Source of the DNA: Colias croceus
Lineage: Eukaryota; Arthropoda; Insecta; Lepidoptera; Pieridae
DNA length: 64,000 nucleotides
NCBI RefSeq assembly: GCF_905220415.1
Contig: NC_059544.1
Location: 11,286,501 to 11,350,500, forward strand
Direction of reading: 5' to 3'
Shown here: positions 15,701 to 27,700 of the stretch, in pieces
Layout of the letters: every line of letters starts with the position of its first letter
How positions within the stretch are numbered: position 1 is the first letter of the stretch
Position numbers and translations under genes: made by a program
The notes under the pieces: model-generated
Database searches by the model: none
What the model was told of the DNA's origin: nothing
The model's input: the letters and a program-made list of their open reading frames with translations, nothing else

Positions 15701-18700
15701 TATACTATACAGGCGATAGGCGGCGCGATCCAGCCGGAACAAGTGGCAGTGCTCGCGAACCACCGCAGTGCGCACGTGCGCGCGGGCGTAGTGCGCGTGG
15801 CGGCCGCGCTGCAGCGCCGCCTGCCCGCCGCCACACAGCACCTCTACGTGCACCTTGCTAACCAGGTGCGTGCTGATGCTCCGCGGTTTCACCCGCATTG
15901 CTCCGCTCCTGTTAGTCTGAGCGTGATGATGCCTATAGCCTTCCTCGATAAATGGGCTATCCAACACCGAAAGAATTTTTCAAATCGGACCAGTAGTTCC
16001 TAAGATTAACGCATTCAAACAAACTCTTCAGCTTTATATTACTATTATAGTATAGATCAGAATTTGTCCGAAACATAACTCTGCTTGCAGGCAGGCAGAG
16101 TTTTCTTATAAACGTATACAATATTGTCCGATTGAATTGTCATAGTAGTCGTAATTATAGCATCATACAAGCAAGACGAGTTTTTCTTTATAAAATCATC
16201 ATTCAGTTTATCGCATTCTAAATTTAACCCCAGTGACCGAACAATAATTGAACATTACTGCCACGAAATTTGAATGAATGTTTTATACTGATTTAATTTT
16301 AGTTTCGACTGTTGAACTTTTATTCATAAGTAAATTTTATTTAAAAAAGTGTCAAAATATTGTCAATCAAATACACCAGTTTTGATGATAATTTCAGTGA
16401 TATGATTTTCCGAAACCTAAATTTGATCCCAGTTTTATCAAAATATGTAATACATTTTTTGAGAATTATTACAACTTTTAGATCTCTATGTACGAGGGCT
16501 CTTGGGAGTTAGCAGAGGCGTGTACCGCGCTGCTCACAGGACAAGACTTGCCACTTGAAGACCAAATTGATGTAAGACTTAAAATAGTGTTTTTTACGTC
16601 TACAGTAGATTGTTTATGGCTTTTATTAAGTATTTTATTTGATTTATTATTATAAAGTGATGTGGGTTTGATCCCCAATTTATTTTCGTTTAAAAAAAAT
16701 TTCATACGAAAACATGAAACGCAATTTAGACAATAGATGTAAACTCTCGCTTGCAAAGCTTATTTTATTTTTTATCTGATTTCTCTTCCAAGACAAATAT
16801 TACATACTTAATGAATATTTTCATGATTTATCAAAGTTCTTCCCAATCCCATCACTGTTGTCTCACTCCAGGAAGAAGTATGGTCCCACGTGGACGAAAC
16901 CTGGTGTCCCCGTTCAGCCCCACTACTGGGCGTGTTGCCGGCCTGCCTCGCGGACGTGCCACTAGCACACAATATTATTGCTGTACTGCGCAGACTTGTT
17001 GATAAGGTAACACTCGATTGTGTACCTTAAGTACACTTGGATATGGGTGAAATTCAAATTTGTACAATTAGATGTTTTCATTTGCCAGAAATTAGAAAGA
17101 GTTAAAAATAATGTAATTAAAGTTATAGTAGTTTGATTATGATGAAAAAATGCATAACATTGAAAGGAGATTGCCCAAGTGACTATGGCACTTGGTATCG
17201 CAATCAAACTTATTGTGTCAAGATGAAATATATCTCAATTTAAAGCTTGATGTTAGTACTTTTAGAAACGATTAAAGTTTTTATATAAATAAGCCGCAGT
17301 TCGCGACTAAAAATAAAACAATAGTTTTATTCAACACTTAAAAAAAATACTTTATCGAGTTTAAACTAACGATGAACGTTAAGTTTTACATTTATCACAT
17401 AGATAATATTTTAATTTACAAGACAAATGTGAAAAGTAAATCGTAATAAACATTATTTCAAAATAAATAACGTCGAACAATGCGTCGAATACATTCATTT
17501 CAAACAGAAACTATGACATGACGCTTGCAAAAGAGATAGATATATGTGTCAAAACAAAAACTTTTACTTTTATTTCTATTTATTCGGTATAATTACGACT
17601 TAATAGTGATAAATATGATCATTATAAATACAAATAGGAATTAACAATATCACGAACACGAGACACAACTAGTATTTTACCGATTCCATACGTGGTCATA
17701 CATGTTTCAAAACACAAACTTTTACTATTATTTCAATTTATCCGGTATAATGTGGGTATAATTAAGACTTAATAGTGATACATATGATCATTATAAATAC
17801 AAATAGGAATTAACAATATCACGAACACGTGGCACAACTAAAATTTTACCGATGCCACCCGTGGTCATTCTCCTTTATATTCTGCGAAACATGTTGCTAA
17901 ACATGCTCTCAAAAAGTTGCTGTTAAAATTGAAAGAACTTTATCATTATTAATCTGTTAACAGCAAATGACAACTTTACAAATCTACCATATATCTCATA
18001 ACTTTTTTTATTCTAAATAACAGTCAACAGTGAAAGCGCTATACGAAGTGGCGCTCACAGAAGTGGTGGTGCGTTGTATCAGCGCGGTGGGGGGGAGTGG
18101 TGGGAGTGGGATAGCTGGTGGGGAGGGGAGGGAGCTGCTGCTGGAGGACCTGCAGGATCTGCTCGTCAGGTTCGCATTGAGAGTGCTTGCGGGGAACCAT
18201 AGCACGCAGGTACGAAGTGATATTGATATTATAGTGTTAAAAAAGTTTTCTTCGCTTCATAGTGATTATTTTTTTTTGAAGAATTGTAATAAGAATTAAA
18301 AAGTATACTTTTTCGTTGTGTTTTTTGTTTTTATGTGTTACAGTATGTGTCTATTGATTTTAGAAATCTGAAGCTGCAAAAAAATGTGTTGAAAAATTTA
18401 AAAATTAAAATGTCCCTTTAGATTTGCAACATTTTCAATTTATTTTGTTCCTATCTAAAAAAGCAAACAGTCATCAATTAAAGTATGTAAAAACATGATT
18501 CCTTCAACCTGTAATTTCAGATAATAGTAGACATGCACCACCTCCTAAGTTACATAGAGCGTGGTGGCAACGGGGACTCCGTGCCCACGACCGTGCAAGA
18601 GGAGGGCGAAGGCCCAAGCGAAGAGGGCGTAGCGCAAGCTGCCAGGAATGCACAGGTGGCGCTATATATCGCCCAGTTGGATCATTTGGAAGCCAGGTTG

Positions 18701-21700
18701 CATCAGATCCATGTTAGTGCGGCTGATAAGATCGCTGGGTATTTTAGTAATGGTGAGTAAAATAAGATGGTATATTTTTCAGTTAACGTTGTCTTTTATT
18801 AGCTTCGCCTGTATGTTTGTGTGTCATATTTTATACTTATTGAGTAATTTTGATCCACTTCAAACGAACAGATATTCAAACTTTGGACACTGATAAAGGA
18901 TCGCTTAAAACACAATAATTTTGTGAGTTTAAGCAGGTTTTTTAGTCTTGCTGTTAACATTCTTAAAAAAAGTGTAACACAATATGTTCATAAAAATAAG
19001 TAAATTATGGGTTGCCGACTGTATTCTTTTGATATTTTATTTGGATATAATGTGTGTTCGCAAAATCCGCATCAATTTGTATTCCTTTTTTCGTTTCGTG
19101 GCGGGATGTTACGACGTACACTGACGATTCGTGTGAAAGAGGTTAAGAAATAGATGCATATATGGATTTTAGTAAGGCGTTCGATAAGGTGGATCATTTG
19201 TTACTGCTCAGAAATTTGTCAGGGATTGGTATTAACGGTTTAATGTTAAATTGAATTGCAACTTAATTATGCAATAAAACGGTACAATTTACAGTAAATA
19301 ATAATGGTTATGAATCGCATCCATTTAATGTTACTTCGGGTGTTCTCCAAGGGTCGCACTTGGGCCCTATTTTGTTTTTATATTTGACAAATGAAATAAA
19401 AATAATAATAGTTACTAAAATGTATACTTCTATGTAATATTATATAGATTCTATGCCATAGAATCTATGGACTAACTTACAACGGGGATATGACTGGGAT
19501 TATTTCGGTTGATTTTGCGTAATTAAAAAAATATGACTGGGATTATTATTTCGGTTGATTTTGCATATTGATTTATTGTAATAGTGCAGCGTTTTTTTTT
19601 TTTGCAATTAGTGTTATCGTCATCAACGGAGCGTGGTGAGCGCGGTGAGGTAGCGTCCCGGCACGGCGCGGTGGTGTCCCGCGCGGCCGCCTTCCTGCTG
19701 GCGAGGTCGCCGCGCAAGCCGCTCGCGCGGGAGGACGCGCTGCTGTTCCGCCTGCTCGACACGCTGCTGCTCGGTAGGTGCTGCTCCGAGCGGGACATGT
19801 GGCGAAAGCATGGATTCTTTCAACAAAAAAATATAAAATAAAACAAAATCATACTCCTAAAATTTATCTGTGTCACAAAGAAAGGGAAATCTCGCAGTAT
19901 ATGCTGCATCTGCAAAACGAACGCAGTGCTGATTTTGAGAAGTTCCTATTTCGAATGGCAGTTGGAGAACAGTAATTCTTCCACATGTTTAAGTTTTGGT
20001 CCTTCTACCCGGATTTTTATTTTGGTCCTTCGAGCAGGATTTTTACTCTTGTCTTTATCGTGGTAGGTGTGAACGGGGGCGGCGGGCGGGCGCGCTGGCG
20101 CTGGGGCGGCGGTGCGGAGTGGGCGGCGCTGCTGGGCGAGGTGTTCTGGTGGGCGGCCAGCCCCGCGCCCGGCGTGCGCGCGCTGCAGCCGCGCCTGCTG
20201 CGGGCGCTCTACTGCGCGCCGCCCAGCGTCAGGGACGCGCTCGCGCCCAAAGATCCTTCGCACATGCGTAAGGTATGATTAGACAAAATAATTTTAACTA
20301 CCTTGGTAGTTCGCAGCATAAAGTGGTATCTAACGTCAAGCACGATTTTTGCTATCGTAGAACCGGTCTGATGAACCGGTGTGATAGTTCAAAAAAGGTT
20401 TTTCAATACCATGAACTACAGATGTCATAAAAAATATATCCCCATATTCAGACGTTTTGCATAAATACAAATTTTTGACTCTTAAAAATAGGCGTTTGCT
20501 CCTTCAGACCATGTTCTTGTACGGACTTTGTAATAACAAATTTGACTGTCAGTATCTTGTGAGTAAATTATTTTACACCGTGCCACGAACTGCATACCGG
20601 CGAAAGCTACGCACTTATCATCTATTCGCTACTGAGGCATGTCGTTCGAATGCTGGCTTGCGCTCCCCTTTACGTCATGTTGTTGACAATTTTAATAAAA
20701 ATTTCTCTGACCTTGACATCTTTTCGAATTCAAAATTTAAGTTTCGAAGAAGTTTAGTTGATCTGCTCCTAAACATGCAATAACCTAGGTATCTTATTTT
20801 GCGTCCCTCTACCTTTATCTCTAATTTTTGATTTATTTTATTTTTATTGCCATGGCTAAGTGCACATTTATATTTATTTTTTCTTATTCGCATTTGTTGC
20901 ACGTATAAAAATGTATGTATCCAAACTGTGGATAATGTTGTTGGTTGGACAGTTATACCTGTATTTAGACTAAGTTTTATTGTACAATTAACCACTGTTC
21001 TGCTGTTTATTATCCCTAATAAAGAAAATAAAATAAAATGAAAATGTGATACACACTTTCGTATCTAGTATCTATATATTTTTGGTAAGAATGGAGTAGT
21101 ATGGTCCAAAAGAAATTTAAAAATGTTTTTTTAATTTTTTATGCAGATTACTAGTATTTTCGTTACTTGTAATAGAACGCATTTAAATAGTAAATAGCGT
21201 GTTGGATTGTGCAGCTGTCCGTGTACCTGCTGACAATGATCCGGCACATCCACCTGGCCGCAGAGGGCGCGCAGGCGGAGCCGCTGGAGCTGGCCATCAC
21301 GGACTGGGCGCGCGACTGGGCCGTGGGCTCGCAGGCCGAGCTGGCGGAGCGCCCGCTGCCGGCGGAGGCCGAGCGCCTGCTGCGCGCCGACGAGCTGCGC
21401 TGGGCGCGCGCGCACGGGCCCGGCGCGCACGCCGCGCACCTTGCTAAGTGCGTCTAACGAATACGTTCATTTTCATACGTGTTAAGCAGCTATTCTTAAT
21501 GATATTGCTCAGTGAGGGCAGAAATTTTTCAATTTAGTACATAATATCATCCTCTGTTACATTTTAACGTGATTTTTTTTATAACAGAGAAAATAGATTT
21601 ACACTAGTGACATAACTTGCTACAAAAAGCTACTTATCTTCTCTATGTGTAATTATATTTCAGTTTATTATCTTTCACTAAAATTAATGAAATTCACACG

Positions 21701-24700
21701 TTCACTTGACTTCAGGGCAGTGTTCAGTCGTTCAACACTCGCTACCCGCGTGTGCGAGACAGCAATGGCGGCGACACGGCGTGTAGTCGACGCGCAGAAC
21801 GCTGAGCGCAAAGCGTTCCTCGACCACCTGCGGGATACACACGCCCGCATGGCGCGTGCGCACACGCGGTGGGCACGCACCATCGATGCGCATACTCATG
21901 AGCGAGGTAAGACTTAACTAGTAATACAAAATAGTACAGAATGCAATAATTGTTTTTTTTTTTTTGTGTTTTGTTTTCTTTCGTACAATTTTAACTGTCG
22001 TTTTAATTTTAGCGTTGCATGAGTTGATTGGTAAAATGCATTTCGTGAATATAGAGCTGGTACGAATCACTTTTTTTAAATGTTGTTAATTTTTTGGTTA
22101 TTTTTTTAATTTTGGTCCTTCGAGCCTCCATCTCATACTTTTTGACGTGATAACGTCTTTAAAATCGTTTTAGTCGGGTGACATGTTCAGAAACTTGTGT
22201 CACATCAAAACCTCGCGATCGCAGGTATAACGAGAGAGAGACGGACCGATCTCCCGTCTCATCTCGAGCGTCTCATCTCATCATAAGACGTTATCACGTA
22301 AACATCTCGATCGTAAACCTACTTTACAAACAATCAATTTTTGTAATTTAAATTTTTTGTATGTTTAAAAATTGTGGTCCTTCGAGTCTACCACTTGTAA
22401 CATAATACTGGCAGGCGTGTGGCACCGCGCGCGCGGCTACCCGCAGGCGTGGGCGCTGGACGGCGCGGAGGGGCCGGGCCGCGTGCGGCTGCGGCTGCGG
22501 CGCGCGCACCTGCGCCTGCCGCCCGACAAGCTGCAGCCCGCGCACCGATACAAGTCCGGTGAGTAAAAAAAATCAAAGATAAAGATACCTTAATCGTCGC
22601 CTTACTCCATGATGTGATGGAATTGTTATGATGCGACCTTGAAATTTTACTCTCAACGCGTTTAAAGAAATTTCACTTCAAAAATGTTACAAATGTGATT
22701 TAGTTCGTTGTCTTTACGGACATCAGTTTGACATGAACCATATTGTTTTATTTTATTTTTAACATGTTTTCATATAATAAATATTGTGTTATAGAGAACG
22801 CCAAGTACCCGCCCCCGCTGCAGTCGGTGCTGGGCGGCGGCACGTGGCGCGGCGCGCGGCTGCAGCGCGGCGAGGCGGTGGCGCACATGGCGCGCGCGCT
22901 GCGCGTGGGCGTGGCGGCCGAGGAGGGGGGCGAGCTGCTGCTCACCGACCGCGCCATCCACTTCGTGCCCGACGCGGGCGACGGCCTCGCCTGGCCCGCG
23001 CACAGCGTGTACGCCGCCGCCACGCGCCGCTGGTGCCTGCAGGAGCGCGCCGTCGAGGTGCGCACCAACACACACGCACAGACATGCAGGCGACACGCAC
23101 GCAATTACACACACTCACACGCATACGTACGCACACATACGTGTTACACACACTCACACGTATAACAGACACGCACACATACGTGTTACACACACTCACA
23201 CGTATAACAGACACGCACACACACGCACACCAGTGGCGTAGCTAGCATAGGTGGCACCCGGGGCGGATTTTATAGGTGTCACCCTAAAACTCAATCGAAA
23301 CTGTTAAAATAAAAAAAAGTTATAATCATTTACGTTTTATTAAAATATGAGTACCTATTACAAATATTTGTTTATTATGTAAAACAAATTTAGTTTGTTA
23401 AAAATTAAAATTTCTTCCTTCTAGCTTTGACACTAGCGAACTCCGAAATCACGTCTTCAAAATTTATATTTTGTGTTGCTTCATGTTCTATCGTTAAAAT
23501 ACCAAGATTGTTTAATCTGGTTTCGGTCATTGTAGACCGCAAATAATTTTTAATTAATTTTAATTTGCTGAAACTTCTCTCACATGAAGCTACTGATGCA
23601 CATATTGTTATAAATAACTTTAGTGCTACCGTTAGATTCGGAAGAGATTCTGTAAAATCCCATTCCACAATAAATTTCAAAAAGTCCAGTATCACCCAAT
23701 TAGAGACAGTAATATTAGCCGCTTTTAAATGTCTTCTCAATCTTGGTATTTCTAAAAGGAGTTCTGTTTCTGATACTTCATCGTAAAGGTTAGTAAATTT
23801 TGATATAGCTAATTTTAACTGTTCAGTGTTTGCCGAAAGCAAGGTCTTTGACTGCACAACCTCAAACAATGAAGCTACGTCTTTAATGGACTTTACTCTT
23901 GTTTCGAGTTCAATATTGAATCTGTCAATGCATTCTAACATGTCCTTTTGAAGTTCCGCTCTAAGTGTAAGTCCAGCCTCGGTGGACGACGCTAACTCAC
24001 CGGGCATGCGTTTCTTGCGACGAATTCGTCGTTCCATCGAAATGTTGTATTTTTCCGATTTTTGTACAGCAAAATCTATTGCCTCTTCTGCTAGATGCAA
24101 CCGTTTCTCTCCAATGAATAGACGAAGTGCTTCTAGTTTTATGATTATTTCATCAACACATAAACCTTTACTTTGTAATGCGATCTGAGCATTGTTCACT
24201 TCCCTTAGCACATCATTCCAAAAGAAAAGAAAACAAAGAAATGAGAAATTGCACACAGCAGGCATAAGATTTTGTGCAGCACCTCTAGTTTCTAAATTTA
24301 CGTCTTGGTCACATAGTTCCTCAATTGCAGATATTATCCCATCAAAATTTTCAGCCAATACTTTTACTGCACCGTAATGAGCACTCCATCGCGTTGTCGA
24401 AAGTCTTTTAACAGATGCTTTGCTGTGATTGAGGAGCACTTCCCAACGACTTGTGGAAGTTGAAAAAAAGTTAAATATTGTTTCCACTGCTCCGAAAAAT
24501 GTAACACAAGTCACATTTTGTGCGAACGAATGTTGGCCGCATAAATTAATTGAATGATCTATACAACCAATAAAAATTGCTTTATTGTTTTTTTCTTTTA
24601 TAATAGCTTGTACTCCTCCGTGTATACCACTCATAACTGCAGCATTATCATAACCTTGAGAACGACACATCATAATATCTAAGCCATCGTTTTCAAGCTT

Positions 24701-27700
24701 CTTTAGTATTTCAGCGCTTAAGTCAGCTGCTTTTTTTCCATGTAAAGGAAAGAATCCTAAGAATACTTCTTTGACTTCTACTTTTCTATTATTAATTTTT
24801 ACATAACGAATCACTTCAGACATTTGATCAACATGTGAAACGTCAGGTGTGCTATCAAACATGATACCGAAATATTTTGCCGATTTAATTTCGTTTACAA
24901 GCTGACATTTTACATGATTAGCTAAAACATTTATGAACTCATTTTGTATTTCTGGCGATAAATATGTTACTTTAGGTGATTTTTCCTGCTCCAAATATAG
25001 TATATGTTCTTTGAGTACTGCATCATACTTTGACAGCAGTTTAACTAGTTCTAAGAAATTACCTTTATTAGACGACCCTTTGGTTTCATCATGTCCACGA
25101 AATGCTAGGTTTTGTTTAGCCAAAAACAATGTTATATCTAATAATCGAGATAAAAGATTTTTCCACTTCTGTTTTTCCGTATTCATTAATTGCAAGGCTG
25201 CATCATCTATTGTGGTGTGAGATTTTAATCTCATTTCCAAAGTTTTCCACTTTTCGAAATTTTCTAAATGTTCACATGAAGTTTCATGGTCCAATACTTT
25301 AGGATTTAGTTTCCACCACTTCTGAAATCCAGTTGTAAATGTTGTTTGTATGTTACTGACAGCAAATAAACGACAGCAAAAACAGTACAGGTTATTTGAT
25401 ATAGGAGAAAATACCATCCATGATCGTAGAATTTTTTCACCACTAGGCATCGGTTTATAAAACCATTCCTGTGAAAGATGACGAGAATCACCTTTAATCT
25501 TTGAACCATGACGAGATACAGTAGGAAACGGTCCTTCTTTGTTCTGGAAATGTTCACTGCCCTTTTTTATTATGTCAATGCGAACATTATCAGGTACCGG
25601 TAAACTCCAATGTGAAACATCTCTCAAGTGTTGAACTGATTCTTCAAAGCTAATGCTATCTCCGAAAGTAGCATTAACGGCGTCATTTTCATTATTTATT
25701 TTGATTCCGTCAAGGTCCTGGGTCGTCTTCATTGATTCTGTATTGTCGATGTTGCTATCTGAATGTGAGTCTCCAAGATGTGAATCATTACTTTCGTCAG
25801 CAGGAGACTCGGGTACTTTACTTGAACTTTGGCCGCTATCTGCTTTTGTGACATATTTGAAAAGAGAACCGGACATGCTCTGAATTTCATCCATTTTAGC
25901 CTTTTTGGCTTTTCTCTGTTGAAACCCGCTTTGTCTTTTCGAAGTATGAATTCCCCGAGGCATATTTCGTTCTGGGTATTCTAAAAAATATTTTTAGTTA
26001 GTAAGTGAAACGTTGATTTTATAAACTAATTATAACAGTAAATAAACACCTACACGTTACGTAACTAGCTTTGTGAAATATATTTTTCCCAGACGCAGGA
26101 TTGTTAATTTATATTACCTAACAATCCTGCGTCTGGGTGTAAATATGTTTTAAGTATTATTAGAAAAATATTAGTTAAAAACTCCACCGTTAATTGTGAT
26201 ATCCGTGCCACGAGTGCTCGAGCTGCTCATCTCGGAGCAAAATCAACGTACGCGAAGTTGTATGATATGATTATGATAACTTTCAATCAAAAATCTAAAC
26301 TTAATGTATTCCGTTTTTGTAAACAAATCCCATTGCTATTAGATAGGAAAATATTAAGTAAGTTAATAATAAATAAGAATATTATTTACAATTAAACATT
26401 ATTACCTAAAGTAATATCGTAAAACGTGTAGAAATATAAGTAAAATCTTTTTACACCAGCAAAGTCTTTAAAACCTATTTTAATAAATAAATACCTTTAG
26501 TAGATAAGTAATACTTGCCCAGGCTAAACAAAAAAATATTATTGCAATCCGTCTGAAATACCTTCTTTAGGTACCTATTTATCATTTAGGACGTCTCAAT
26601 AATATAGTTTAAAATACACAGTAATTAAAAGAGAATAAAATTGAAGGGTTTTTCAAAATAATCTAAGATACTGCTATTAGAAACTAAATGGATAAAAAAT
26701 GTAAGTATTACCTGTAATAACAAAAATAATTCACTTACCTTGTTTATTTTCTTCAAGAATCGACTTTTATACAAAAAATGTTGTTTATAATATCTAATAA
26801 TTAACAAACACTTTGCACTAGACTTTCACACGTTCACGTAAGCGAATATTGAAATGAATGCGGTCGGAAACAAAAGAAGCCCAATCCACAATACAAGTGA
26901 CGAGCGCTATATCGAGGGAATCCCCTGACTAGCGTTGGTTATGCGCGAACGGGGTATTAAATTTTGGGGGAATCCCTGATCGATTGACACTGTGCACATT
27001 GTTTTTTTTTAATATCAATTATTATGTTCGTGGTACGATATTATAGTTACCTAGATAATTTTATTAGTGGCGGTTATGCTCTCTGCCGCAGATTTACGAT
27101 TTTTTATAAATAGAAAGAACTATAACTGATGGTCATAGTCGGGCTCGGGTGTCACCCCTAAACGGGTGACACCCGGGGCGGGCCGCCCCCGCCGCCCCCC
27201 CTTAGCTACGCCACTGACGCACACATACGTGTTACACACACTCACACGCATACGTACGCACACATACGTGTTACACACACTCACACGCATAACAGACACG
27301 CACACGCACGCACACAAACATGCATACGCACAGATAAACTGCGTGTGTGCACTCGTTTAGATAAACATACTGTATACAGCACTATTGTTACGTAGATCTA
27401 TAGTTATTGACATTATAGAGAAGATAGAAATTTTTAAACCTATTGAATGTTTTATTCTAAAAAAAACAATGTCGGTTCAATAATTTAAGATTTTATTTAC
27501 TTGCAAAAACTCTAATATCTTTAACTACCGCCAGGTGTTTGTCCGACCGTCTCACGCATACCTCCTCGCGTTCGAGACGCCGGCCGACCGCACCGCGTTC
27601 CTCACGCAACTGGCAAGGTTACACCCGCACATCAAGTACGTATTTATTTACACGTTAGTAACTTTTCCTGCAATCTATTGATAAATGATGTGTTTCCTAA

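Larger units (their letters stand above)
23231..27216 (-). mobile_element. Complete hAT transposon, 3,986 bp
   Basis: Terminal inverted repeats begin CAGTGGCGTAGCTA at the left end and match the complement of TAGCTACGCCACTG at the right end (27203-27216). The element is flanked by an exact 8-bp duplication ACGCACAC (23223-23230 and 27217-27224), the hAT signature. Subterminal regions share GGGTGRCACCC-type repeats. The cargo is a single transposase reading frame on the minus strand. The site lies inside a minisatellite that itself contains ACGCACAC many times, so the duplication is slightly less decisive than in unique DNA. Confidence 0.95.

Noticed and set aside
22013..22059. Candidate 47-bp LYST exon with ag/gt borders
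   Set aside because: Including it throws exon 32 out of frame; skipping it joins exon 31 to 32 in phase and restores the conserved THER-VWH linker.
23088..23230. CRISPR-like repeat array
   Set aside because: It is a CA-rich minisatellite without spacers in an animal genome.
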